NCBI GenBank assembly: GCA_027316975.1
Contig: DAHVFL010000032.1
Coordinates: forward strand, 1-17,929
Origin: Chloroflexota bacterium
GTDB lineage: Bacteria; Chloroflexota; Ktedonobacteria; Ktedonobacterales; Ktedonobacteraceae
Direction: 5' to 3'
DNA: 17,929 bases
Shown: one piece after another, positions 7,364 to 14,307 of the stretch
How the letters are laid out: the number at the start of each line of letters is the position of its first letter
Numbering within the stretch: position 1 is the stretch's first letter
The notes under the pieces: generated by a model
What the model was told of the DNA's origin: nothing
What the model saw: only the letters and a program-made list of their open reading frames with translations
Database searches by the model: none
Made by a program: the position numbers and the translations under genes

Positions 7364-7468
7364 TTGACACAGAAGCGAAAGAGAAGCTACGGCGCTTGTC
7401 ATTGTAGCAGCGGCAAGACCGCTCGACCAATGGAATTGGTTGGCGGTAAAACCCGGTCACATGTGTGA
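7364..7468 (+). CDS. Possible 34-residue peptide, TTG start
   Basis: TTG 7364 follows a near-perfect AAAAGGAGGAA site and opens a 34-codon frame ending at TGA 7466. The peptide would be basic and Cys-containing (MTQKRKRSYGACHCSSGKTA, then a tail ending RSHV). It lies between the permease and binding-protein genes and covers the 7418-7447 hairpin. The strong ribosome site is the only positive evidence. It may instead be a relic start site, or coincidental purine-rich sequence. Confidence 0.25.
   Translation: MTQKRKRSYGACHCSSGKTARPMELVGGKTRSHV
7418..7447 (+). promoter_or_regulatory. Intercistronic stem-loop between permease and binding protein
   Basis: ACCGC-TCG-ACCAAT-GGA-ATTGGT-TG-GCGGT folds into a 13-bp stem (two G-U pairs, one bulged C) with a three-base loop. 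It is followed by AAAACCC, not a U tract, so it is not a standard terminator. In importer operons such hairpins can protect or process the mRNA so that the binding protein is made in excess. That role is inferred from position only. Confidence 0.5.
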
Positions 7469-7498
7469 TCGGTGGAGACAGGAGAGGAGAACACGCTT

Positions 7499-8536
7499 AT
7501 GAAATCGTGGAGAAGGCCTGGCTGGATAGCCAGTATCTTGTTCGTTCTCATACTTAGCGGGTGCGGCAGTAGCAGTACCGGTACCAACGGTGGTAGCAGT
7601 AGCGCAAAAATAGCCCTCAAGATCATGGTCGGTGGCATCAACAAGCAGATCTATTTGCCCAACATGCTCACCAGGCAGCTGGGGTACTTCGATCAAGAGG
7701 GGCTCAATGTCACGCTGATCGATGAGTCATCAGGGCAGTCGGCTGAGGACGCGCTGCTCGCGAGCCAGGTGGACGCCGGTTCGGGGGCGTACAATAATAC
7801 CATCAAGTTGCAGGCCGCCGGAAAGAAAACAGAGTGCGTCGTGCAACTGGGCATCGCGCCGGGCGAGGCCGAAATGGTTTCCACCAAAGAGGCAGGCCAG
7901 GTCCTCTCGGCTAAGGACCTGAAAGGCAAGAACCTGGGCGTCACCGAACTCGGCTCAGGAACATATACCCTGACGATCGCACTGCTGCGCAAGGCCGGGC
8001 TGACGCTGGAGCAGGCGCGCTACATACCCGTTGGCGCCGGTGATACCTTTATCGCGGCAATGCAGCAGGGACGCATCACCGCAGGCATGACCACCGAGCC
8101 GACCATCTCACGTCTCATATCGAGCGGTGTCGGAAAAGTCCTGATAGACCTGCGCACTCCGCAGTCAACTCAGGCTGCACTGGGTGGATCGTACCCCTTC
8201 ATCTGCGTCTTTATGCGCAATGACTACGTCAACAGCAACAAAGCCACCGTGCAGAAGCTGGTGAACGCCTACGTGAAGACGCTGAAGTGGATGAGTACGC
8301 ATACGGCGGAGCAGATCGCTGCCCTGATGCCGCCCGACTACTATGCCGGCAATAAAGCCCTCTACGTGACGGCGTTGCAAAACCAGCTCTCCATCTTCAG
8401 TCCAGATGGAAAGATGCCGGCGGGTGGCCCGGAGTCCGTTTTCAGCATCGAGCAACTGACCAATAAGAACGTGCAGGGCAAGCAGATCGATCTCAGCGTG
8501 ACCTACACCAACGAGTTCGCAGACAAAGCGACCTGA
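7499..8536 (+). CDS. ABC importer substrate-binding lipoprotein, NMT1/THI5-SsuA-like
   Basis: A periplasm-facing, lipid-anchored solute receptor of 345 residues that feeds the permease at 6470. The N-terminus is a lipoprotein signal: basic MKSWRRPG, a hydrophobic core, and lipobox LSGC with Cys22 as the lipidation site. A flexible Ser/Gly/Thr linker follows to about residue 36. The mature fold begins with LKIMVGGINKQIYLPNMLTR and runs through QLGYFDQEGLNVTLID, typical of the NMT1/THI5-like and SsuA/TauA group. The frame extends upstream to 7472, but ATG 7499 has GGAGAGGAGA 8 bases before it and puts the signal peptide right at the N-terminus. It is separated from the permease by 156 bases with a stem-loop. 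The gene is convergent with the sensor system at 8648-12108. The ligand cannot be told from sequence. Confidence 0.92.
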   Translation: MKSWRRPGWIASILFVLILSGCGSSSTGTNGGSSSAKIALKIMVGGINKQIYLPNMLTRQLGYFDQEGLNVTLIDESSGQSAEDALLASQVDAGSGAYNNTIKLQAAGKKTECVVQLGIAPGEAEMVSTKEAGQVLSAKDLKGKNLGVTELGSGTYTLTIALLRKAGLTLEQARYIPVGAGDTFIAAMQQGRITAGMTTEPTISRLISSGVGKVLIDLRTPQSTQAALGGSYPFICVFMRNDYVNSNKATVQKLVNAYVKTLKWMSTHTAEQIAALMPPDYYAGNKALYVTALQNQLSIFSPDGKMPAGGPESVFSIEQLTNKNVQGKQIDLSVTYTNEFADKAT

Positions 8537-8554
8537 GCCCCGTTACGGGTGCGT

Positions 8555-8627
8555 GCAAGGGCGTCAGGGCAACCTGTCCGATACTGGTGGGTTTGCAAGG
8601 GCGCCCTTTGCTGTTGCCATCGCCCTT
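8555..8627. terminator. Nested inverted repeats between convergent genes
   Basis: AAGGGCG (8557-8563) and GGCAAC (8568-8573) pair with GTTGCC (8613-8618) and CGCCCTT (8621-8627), giving an outer stem with small internal loops. Inside it, GCAAGGG...CCCTTTGC at 8595-8611 forms a second hairpin. GCAAGGGCG occurs at both 8555 and 8595. The position between a plus-strand and a minus-strand gene suggests a bidirectional transcription stop, although no clear U tract follows. Confidence 0.4.
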
Positions 8628-8647
8628 CGCGATCCCTCTTCCGCCTG

Positions 8648-9352
8648 TCAATGCCTCACCGCGGCAAAACGATACCCTACCCCCGCTTCGGTGAGTAAGT
8701 AGCGTGGATTGGCGGGATCAGACTCAATCTTCTGGCGCAAACGGTTGATATACACGCGCAGGTACTCGGCCTCACCGCCGTACTCTGATCCCCAGATACT
8801 TTGCAGCAGCGAGCGATGCGTAAGCACCTTGCCGGCGTGCGTGACAAGCTGCGCGAGCACGGCAAATTCCGTTGGAGATAAGCGTACCTCTGCCCCACGC
8901 AGTCGCACAACGTGGCCCGCCACATCGATTTCCAGGTCTTCAAATCGCTTGATGTCGCCACTGACCTGCGGCTTCTCCCATTGCGTGCGGCGCAGCACGG
9001 CGCGCACGCGCGCCAGCAGTTCTTCCACCCCGAACGGCTTCGTCAGGTAATCGTCCGCGCCAAGATCGAGAGCCGCTACCTTGTCGCTTTCAGCATCCAG
9101 CGCGGTCAGCACGATGATGGGAATGGCAGAATGTTCGCGCACCCGCCGGCAGACTTCGAGACCGTCCATGCGCGGCATCATGATGTCAAGGATCAGCAGG
9201 TGGGGATGTTCCTGCTCCCACAGGGCCATCGCCTCCAGGCCGTTGCTGGCTTCCATCACCTCGAAGCCTCGCGCGCGCAGGTTCCGGCTCACGAAATCAC
9301 GCAGCGCGATCTCGTCCTCTGCGAGCAGGATGCGCTTTGCCCTTGCCGTCAT
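8648..9352 (-). CDS. OmpR-family response regulator, KdpE-like
   Basis: A DNA-binding response regulator, 234 residues. The receiver domain (about 6-118) has acidic pocket Glu12-Asp13, phospho-acceptor Asp56 in LLILDIMMP, Thr83 in VLTA and Lys105 in LTKPF. A winged-helix domain (about 136-230) carries LSPTEFAVLAQLV, the recognition-helix region EYLRVYINRLRQKIE and the terminal wing GVGYRF. KVAALDLGADDYLTKPFGVE is very like KdpE, but no kdpFABC genes are in view, so potassium control is not implied. ATG overlaps the kinase stop as ATGA (9349-9352), with AAGGAGGG upstream, so it is translated with the kinase. The adjacent importer is a plausible but unproven target. Confidence 0.94.
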   Translation of the reverse strand: MTARAKRILLAEDEIALRDFVSRNLRARGFEVMEASNGLEAMALWEQEHPHLLILDIMMPRMDGLEVCRRVREHSAIPIIVLTALDAESDKVAALDLGADDYLTKPFGVEELLARVRAVLRRTQWEKPQVSGDIKRFEDLEIDVAGHVVRLRGAEVRLSPTEFAVLAQLVTHAGKVLTHRSLLQSIWGSEYGGEAEYLRVYINRLRQKIESDPANPRYLLTEAGVGYRFAAVRH

Positions 9353-12108
9353 ACAGCCCTCCTTTCCTGCGTTGTAGACTCCCTTACGGCTTCATTCCCT
9401 GCAAGTGTACCGTTCGTTGGCATTGCAACCGGCAGCGAAAACGAAATGGTCATGCCCTGCGGGCTGCTCTCCGCCCAGATTGCGCCCCCGTGCGCCTCGA
9501 TGAAGGCTTTGCAGATAGTCAGTCCGAGGCCGGTGCCGCCGGAGTGCTTTTGTCGCCCTTGACGTGCGCGGTAAAAACGCTCGAAGATGTGCGGCAACTC
9601 GTTGGGAGGGATGCCGGGACCATTGTCCGAAACAGAGACGATCATCGCCTCGTCCTTCTTCCCGGCGCTGATACACACGTCGCCTTCTCCATATATCTGC
9701 GCGTTCGCAACCAGGTTGTGCAGCACAACCTCGATGCGTGCCCTGTCGATGTTGACCAGGGGCAGATCAGCGGGAAGGTGCCAGGATACCGCCATCCCCG
9801 TCTTGTTATGCTGCTCGATCACCCTGCTCACGAGTTCCTGCACGCTGGCAGGGCTGCGATTGAGCAGCAGCAGACCGGCCTCCTGGCGCGAGAGATCGAG
9901 CAGGTTGCTGACAAGCTGCGCCAGCCGGTCGGCTTCGCCGCTGATCGTCAGGAGGAAATGCCGTTGCTCCGCGCTCGACCAGGTCACGTCCTGCTGGAGC
10001 AGCGTCGAGGCGTGGCCTTTGATGGCTGCCAGTGGCGTGCGCAATTCGTGGCCGACGGCGGCCAGCAGCGTCGATTTGAACTCGTCGATCTCGCGCTCGC
10101 GTGTGACATCGCGCAGCAGCAATCCGCGCCCGATGGGTTGCCCTGACTCATCGCCCACGTCGAACAGGCGCAGGTGAATGGCGCGTCTCCGGTCGTCCCG
10201 CACGATTTCGACAACGACCTCCGTTGCCGCCATTGATGCGGCCAGCGCCAGGGCTTGCTCGCAATCTGTTGGGTCCACCGCCGCATCGAGCAGGACATCG
10301 TAGAGATCGCTGATGGGGCGGCGTTCCAATGCCTCGCCGGGAAGGCCGGCGATGGCGCTGGCTCCCGCGTTCGCATACAGCACCATCCCATCGGTTCCGG
10401 TCAGCACCAGCCCGTCGCTCATGCTGCCCATGATGGCTTCCAGCTTGTGTTGTTCCTCCGAAGCCTGCCGGTACAACCGCTCGTTCTCCTGCGCCACCTC
10501 GTGTAGCCGCTCATCGCTGCGCTCGTAGAGCACCGCGTGTTCCCAGGCGAGCGTGGCATAGTTGGCGAACGTCAGCAGCAAGTCGATTTCGTGCTGCTCG
10601 AAAAGATGGGGCGCTGTGCGATGCACCAGCAGAACCACGCTTCCCGCGTGCCGGCTGATGATGGGGATCGCCAGCACCGAGCGGAAGCCATCGTCATAGG
10701 AGAATGATGGCTGCTCAGGGCTGAGCAGTTTCTGCACCGGCTTGCCATCGCGCAGCGCCAGCACCGCCGACGAACTGACATTCTCAGGAGGCAGGGAGAG
10801 TCCCCGGTCGTAGCGTTCGCTATGGCCGTCGCTAACCAGCACGCGCAGCACGCCCTGCTCGTCCGGCAGCAACACCGCAGCAGCCTGCACGTCTACCAGC
10901 CGCCGCGCCTCGCGAATGATCTTTCCTACGACGGTATATGGGTCAAGTGACCTGACAACAGCGTTCGACGTTTCAAGCAGCGTGCGCAGCTCACCCAGTT
11001 TTTCCAGCCCATCGCGTTCAAGGCGCAGCAGCGAGCGCGCCAGGTCGCCGACCTCGTCGTCACGCGCCGCCACTACCGTCGCGTGCGCTGGAATGGATTC
11101 CTCCGAAGCAGGCAACGCCTGGTGTTCGATGGCGAGCGTATGCAGGGGACGGATAACCCGCATCAGCAGCATAAGCCAGAACAACAGGCCGCCGGTGGCA
11201 AAGAGCAAAGCGGCAGCTAACAGCCAGAGATGCAATTGATTGACGACAGCCAGAGCTTCGCTCGCAGGTCGCTGTACAATGACAGCCCAGCCAAAATTTG
11301 GGACGGACACAGAGCTGAATAGCCAGTCCTGACCATCAGGTCCGGCAGCGATGCGTGAAGTCGTGGGGCCGTTCAACGCCTGATCGGCGCCCGGCAACTC
11401 ATTCACCACTGTCCAAAGAATCTTCTTGCGATCTGGTGTGGCGATTAGTTCGCCAGAGGCATCGATGACGCTAATCATGAGTTGCCTCCCCTGAAGCTGC
11501 TGCGCCTTGATGACATTCGCCAGCGGAATGCTCAGGGTATCGAGCGAGACATTAGCCGCGACGATGCCAATTGGCTCCTTACTAGATGGGGGGACACGCA
11601 CAGAGTAGCCAATGATGACGCCCGCATTCGGCGTCGCCGCATTTACAGGTGCCCCGTGTGCCGGGGGGATGATGCCTACCTCAAAGACGGGGACGTATTT
11701 GTTGCGGGCCTGCTGGACAACGCCAGGTGGCGAGAATGCAGCCGGTAGAGTGGCCGGGCATGGCGAGCAGGAGAGGACGAAGCCGAACGGGTCGAGCCAG
11801 TAGACCTGGCCTACGTCGCTGCGGGCCGCCTGATAGGTTCTGAGGATGTTTCGTATCGCCTCAAGCGAGCCGGCCTTTTGAACGAGATTGCCGAGCTGGA
11901 CAACCGATTGTTCAGCATCGCTCAATTGTATGCTGGTATGAAGCGCGATCTCCTGCGCCAGCGCCTGGTCCGATGCCTGGATATCTTTGCGCAGCCGCTG
12001 TTCGACCACGGCATTGACTCCCACACCTCCAATCAGCACGACGACGACAAAGAGCAGGTACACGCTTAGCAGTTGAAGCAGTAGAGACCGTCGCATAAAA
12101 CGCAGCAT
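9349..12108 (-). CDS. Sensor histidine kinase with Cache, HAMP, GAF and PAS domains
   Basis: Membrane sensor kinase, 919 residues. Membrane helix 1 is at about 10-32, an extracytoplasmic double-Cache-like domain at 35-285, helix 2 at 292-317, HAMP at about 315-370, GAF at 380-525, a short coiled coil at 525-555 and PAS at 552-670. HisKA has phospho-acceptor His687 in VGHELRTPL. The HATPase has N-box Asn798/Asn802, DNGPGIP at 828-834, FERFYR at 842-847 and GGTGLGL at 857-863. All catalytic residues are present. The sensor domain contains CSPC (114-117), which could bind metal or respond to redox. The frame opens at 12153, but ATG 12108 has GGAGAG seven bases upstream and places the membrane helix properly. 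It is co-translated with the regulator at 8648. Two input layers, outside (Cache) and cytoplasmic (GAF/PAS), are evident. Confidence 0.93.
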   Translation of the reverse strand: MLRFMRRSLLLQLLSVYLLFVVVVLIGGVGVNAVVEQRLRKDIQASDQALAQEIALHTSIQLSDAEQSVVQLGNLVQKAGSLEAIRNILRTYQAARSDVGQVYWLDPFGFVLSCSPCPATLPAAFSPPGVVQQARNKYVPVFEVGIIPPAHGAPVNAATPNAGVIIGYSVRVPPSSKEPIGIVAANVSLDTLSIPLANVIKAQQLQGRQLMISVIDASGELIATPDRKKILWTVVNELPGADQALNGPTTSRIAAGPDGQDWLFSSVSVPNFGWAVIVQRPASEALAVVNQLHLWLLAAALLFATGGLLFWLMLLMRVIRPLHTLAIEHQALPASEESIPAHATVVAARDDEVGDLARSLLRLERDGLEKLGELRTLLETSNAVVRSLDPYTVVGKIIREARRLVDVQAAAVLLPDEQGVLRVLVSDGHSERYDRGLSLPPENVSSSAVLALRDGKPVQKLLSPEQPSFSYDDGFRSVLAIPIISRHAGSVVLLVHRTAPHLFEQHEIDLLLTFANYATLAWEHAVLYERSDERLHEVAQENERLYRQASEEQHKLEAIMGSMSDGLVLTGTDGMVLYANAGASAIAGLPGEALERRPISDLYDVLLDAAVDPTDCEQALALAASMAATEVVVEIVRDDRRRAIHLRLFDVGDESGQPIGRGLLLRDVTREREIDEFKSTLLAAVGHELRTPLAAIKGHASTLLQQDVTWSSAEQRHFLLTISGEADRLAQLVSNLLDLSRQEAGLLLLNRSPASVQELVSRVIEQHNKTGMAVSWHLPADLPLVNIDRARIEVVLHNLVANAQIYGEGDVCISAGKKDEAMIVSVSDNGPGIPPNELPHIFERFYRARQGRQKHSGGTGLGLTICKAFIEAHGGAIWAESSPQGMTISFSLPVAMPTNGTLAGNEAVRESTTQERRAV

Positions 12109-12232
12109 ATTACTACTCTCCAGTGAGTTCCTCCCGGCGGTCTGACTATGCAAAATACCCGATCTCCGGCGATCGCCGTACAGTCAGCCCTTGATGTCAC
12201 AGATGCCGGGTAAACAGAAACACTCTAAGCGC

Positions 12233-12260
12233 ATTATACCATGAGCGAGGCTCAACGCAA
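12233..12260 (-). promoter_or_regulatory. Candidate promoter for the kinase-regulator operon
   Basis: On the minus strand, TTGCGT (12260-12255), a 16-base spacer and a perfect TATAAT (12238-12233). Transcription would begin near 12226, about 118 bases before the kinase start. The -35 match is only 3 of 6, which would leave room for activation. Confidence 0.45.
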
Positions 12261-12284
12261 TAAGCTTGCTGTGCATGGACAGAC

Positions 12285-12417
12285 ATTTGGAGATAAGACT
12301 TCCCGTGAAGGGATTTGAGAAGTACCCTGGCTGTCATCCTGAGCGCAGCGAAGGATCTCGCTTGCTGGACGCAGAGATCCTTCGCTGCGCTCAGGATGAC
12401 AGCCCCTATCTCCAAAT
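12285..12417. repeat. Family A palindromic element, copy 4
   Basis: Inner perfect arms of 30 bases lie at 12329-12358 and 12375-12404 with a 16-base loop. Outer arms ATTTGGAGATA (12285-12295) and TATCTCCAAAT (12407-12417) give a nested double palindrome of 133 bp. The outer ends differ from the CTGGGAGG type of copies 2 and 3 but resemble the right flank of copy 1. No family B unit abuts this copy. The gene-free stretch 12109-12647 holds the kinase promoter, this element, a coaD promoter candidate and two leader hairpins. Confidence 0.88.
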
Positions 12418-12499
12418 ATCTGGTGCATGGAAGCAAGAGAGGTTCTTATTTCGCGCTTTTCGGGTACGCCAAAAAGCCCTGTGGCGCGCCTCCTGTCCC

Positions 12500-12528
12500 T
12501 TGACTTTCACTACGCCCTGCGCTACCAT
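12500..12528 (+). promoter_or_regulatory. Candidate promoter for coaD
   Basis: TTGACT at 12500-12505, a 17-base spacer and TACCAT at 12523-12528. The -35 box is strong and the -10 box weak (4 of 6). It would give a leader of about 113 bases containing the two hairpins at 12570-12587 and 12605-12620. Confidence 0.4.
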
Positions 12529-12569
12529 GACACCAGGAAGCAACGGGACAAAGTGAATGCCCCGCTTCT

Positions 12570-12620
12570 ATGGTTTAATGGAACCATCTCATTGTGTATC
12601 CAGCGCTACATCGTTGTAGC
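12570..12620 (+). promoter_or_regulatory. Two small hairpins in the coaD leader
   Basis: ATGGTT-TAATGG-AACCAT at 12570-12587 and GCTACA-TCGT-TGTAGC at 12605-12620 are each perfect 6-bp stems. The second ends about 10 bases before the GAAGGGGA ribosome site. They may be an operator and a leader hairpin, or chance; no known coaD riboswitch class is recognised. Confidence 0.3.
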
Positions 12621-12647
12621 ACACTACCATGAAGGGGATAAACAAGC

Positions 12648-13163
12648 GTGAATGACCAGGAAAGGCGAGATCGCACCTCCCATGTCGCGGTCTATCCCGG
12701 CAGTTTTGACCCGCTCACCAACGGACATCTCGATATAGCGCGGCGGGCCGCCCGGCTCTACGATACATTGATTGTTGCCGTCTACGCCTTTCCCGCCAAA
12801 AACCTGCTCTTTTCGGTCGAGGAACGCCTGCAACTCTGGCAGGAAGTGATCGCCAACGAGCAGTTGCAAAATGTGCGCGTGGATACGTATAAGGGATTGA
12901 CAGTTGACTACGCCCGTTCGGTGGGAGGGCAAACGCTCATCAAGGGGCTGCGCTCCTCCAAAGATTTCGAGGCCGAGTTTGAGCAGGGCTTGATGAATCG
13001 CAAACTCGCGCCTGAGATCGAAACTGTCTGCCTGTTCACCAACCTGGAACAATTATTTGTCAGTTCCTCCCTGCTCAAAGAGGTTCACCGCCTGGGAGGG
13101 GATATCGCCGATATGCTGCCCTCGCCGGTCATGAAAGCGTTGCAAAACAAATTTGGCTCGTAG
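12648..13163 (+). CDS. coaD: Phosphopantetheine adenylyltransferase
   Basis: CoaD catalyses ATP + 4'-phosphopantetheine to dephospho-CoA + pyrophosphate, the penultimate step of coenzyme A synthesis in the cytoplasm. The nucleotidyltransferase signature YPGSFDPLTNGHLDIARRA spans residues 16-34 and includes the HxGH-type motif as TNGH. The family motif VSSSLLKEVHRLGGDI is near 141-156. Length, 171 residues, is close to the usual 160; the extra is an N-terminal tail (MNDQERRDRTSH). The start is GTG 12648, which follows GAAGGGGA with about 9-base spacing. The ATG at 12652 is out of frame. The gene lies 54 bases before the coiled-coil gene at 13218, likely in one transcript. Confidence 0.96.
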   Translation: MNDQERRDRTSHVAVYPGSFDPLTNGHLDIARRAARLYDTLIVAVYAFPAKNLLFSVEERLQLWQEVIANEQLQNVRVDTYKGLTVDYARSVGGQTLIKGLRSSKDFEAEFEQGLMNRKLAPEIETVCLFTNLEQLFVSSSLLKEVHRLGGDIADMLPSPVMKALQNKFGS

Positions 13164-13217
13164 CGCGTAGTAAGGCCATATGAGTTATCAACAAGTCGTT
13201 GAGAACGGAGTAGAGGC

Positions 13218-13865
13218 ATGGATATTTTGTATCTCGTGGATCGCCTGGAAAATCTGATCGCCGGCAGTCGCAGGATGCCGTTATTCAATCAGATCATGCT
13301 CAAAGAAGCAGAAATCCTGAACATCATCGAGCAGATGCGCACCGCCATTCCCGACGAAATCAAGCAATCGCGGCGCATCATCCAGGACAAAGAGCGCATC
13401 CTGGCCCAGGCCCAGGCCGACGCCAGCGCCTTGCTTGCGCGCGCGCGCGAAGAATCGGAACGCGCCATGAATCGCGAGGGCCTCTTGCGGGCAGCAGAAG
13501 ACCGCTCTAAAGACATGGTGCGCGCCGCGGAAGAGCAATCCGAGCAAATAAAAATCGAAGCGGACGCCTACGTCGCGGAAACATTACGCGCCCTACGCGA
13601 ACATCTCTCCAGCATCGAAATGGAGGTCGGTCGCTCCATTCTCAGCATCCAAAAAGGACTGGCGAGCATGGGCCTGGAAACAGACAATGAGGACATAGAA
13701 GAGGAGCCAGACGCATCCTACCCCGATGACGAGATCGAAGAGATACAGGAGATACAAGAAGCGCCGCCAGCCGCTCATCCCAGACCGCGCCGCTCATCTC
13801 TGGCCGCCGACACCATGGGCGGCCCTATGTACACGCAAGACACACCCTCGCGCAGAGGCCAGTAA
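13218..13865 (+). CDS. Coiled-coil protein, AtpF-like helical repeat, function unknown
   Basis: A 215-residue soluble protein dominated by charged helix. The N-terminal block (MDILYLVDRLENLIAGSRRM and IEQMRTAIPDEIKQSRRII, to about 55) is the conserved-looking part. A long Ala/Glu/Arg/Gln coiled coil follows to about 150, with the periodicity of the ATP synthase b subunit and DivIVA-type proteins. The C-terminus (about 155-215) is acidic, then Pro/Arg-rich and probably disordered. There is no membrane segment, so it is not a true AtpF despite the similarity. As I recall, relatives with the same N-terminus occur next to coaD in other Chloroflexi, which suggests a lineage-specific partner of this cluster. 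ATG 13218 has GGAG at about -9. A scaffolding or cell-division role is possible but not shown. Confidence 0.8.
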   Translation: MDILYLVDRLENLIAGSRRMPLFNQIMLKEAEILNIIEQMRTAIPDEIKQSRRIIQDKERILAQAQADASALLARAREESERAMNREGLLRAAEDRSKDMVRAAEEQSEQIKIEADAYVAETLRALREHLSSIEMEVGRSILSIQKGLASMGLETDNEDIEEEPDASYPDDEIEEIQEIQEAPPAAHPRPRRSSLAADTMGGPMYTQDTPSRRGQ

Positions 13866-13870
13866 GATTA

Positions 13871-13895
13871 CCAGGGCGGGGGCAGAGCCGCCGCC
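13871..13895. repeat. Left part of a family B repeat interrupted by family A copy 3
   Basis: CCAGGGCGGGGGCAGAGCCG then CCGCC is the reverse complement of a family B unit such as that at 14945-14976, but it stops where the family A element begins. The missing GTACCC end appears beyond the element at 14051-14073. The gene-free stretch 13866-14307 holds this composite, one further B unit and the yceD promoter. Confidence 0.7.
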
Positions 13896-14051
13896 TTTCA
13901 CTGGGAGGTTTTTTAGGAAAGGGGCAGGCGAGTGGGAGCTGTCATCCTGAGCGCAGCGAAGGATCTGCACGCTGCCGACGAGAGATCCTTCGCTGCGCTC
14001 AGGATGACAGGCGAGACCGGCGCGTTTCAAAAAAACCTCCCAGTGAAAGGC
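13893..14051. repeat. Family A palindromic element, copy 3
   Basis: A 159-bp element with perfect 22-base outer arms (13893-13914 and 14030-14051, containing CACTGGGAGGTTTTTT and its complement). It also has perfect 28-base inner arms (13939-13966 and 13983-14010). It is the best preserved copy and defines the likely full-length element. It is bounded on both sides by family B sequence. Confidence 0.9.
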
Positions 14052-14073
14052 AAGCCCCGCCCGTACCCTGTAC
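14051..14073. repeat. Right part of a family B repeat
   Basis: CAAGCCCCGCCCGTACCCTG is the reverse complement of the start of a family B unit. With 13871-13895 it flanks family A copy 3 on the other side. Confidence 0.7.
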
Positions 14074-14098
14074 GCTCTACGTGGGTTACTTCGTAGTA

Positions 14099-14128
14099 GG
14101 GTACGGGCGGGGCTTGCCTCCGCCCTGG
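14099..14128. repeat. Family B repeat
   Basis: It starts GGGTACGGGCGGGGCTTG and ends CTCCGCCCTGG. It is in the opposite orientation to the interrupted unit just upstream, and lies 41 bases before the yceD promoter. Confidence 0.8.
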
Positions 14129-14168
14129 TAATAGCTCGTTCAGTTCGCTCGTATAAGGTCATCGCCAC

Positions 14169-14197
14169 TTGACACGCATACGCAGGTCTTCTATAAT
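14169..14197 (+). promoter_or_regulatory. Consensus sigma-70 promoter for yceD-rpmF-fabD
   Basis: TTGACA at 14169-14174, exactly 17 bases, and TATAAT at 14192-14197: both boxes are perfect. Transcription should begin near 14204, with a leader of about 104 bases to the ATG at 14308. The strength fits a ribosomal-protein operon. Confidence 0.75.
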
Positions 14198-14307
14198 GAG
14201 CAAGCGTCACAGGAAAGCATATCTTCTAGCGTTGCGCCACAACCTGCGCTATCTTATTTGCATGGACGTTTTATTCACACACTAGATGAAGGGTTGAAAT
14301 AGCTGGC

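Noticed and set aside
7364..7393. Promoter for the binding-protein gene from TTGACA at 7364
   Set aside because: At 16-18 bases downstream the sequence is CTACGG/TACGGC, which is not a credible -10 box.
9337..10146. Plus-strand open frames opposite the sensor kinase (9337-10146, 9587-10177)
   Set aside because: They lie opposite HisKA/HATPase motifs that are intact on the minus strand. The plus-strand translations show no domain and no ribosome site.
12109..12153. Upstream ATG at 12153 as the kinase start
   Set aside because: It adds 15 polar residues before the membrane helix and lacks a ribosome site. ATG 12108 has GGAGAG at proper spacing.
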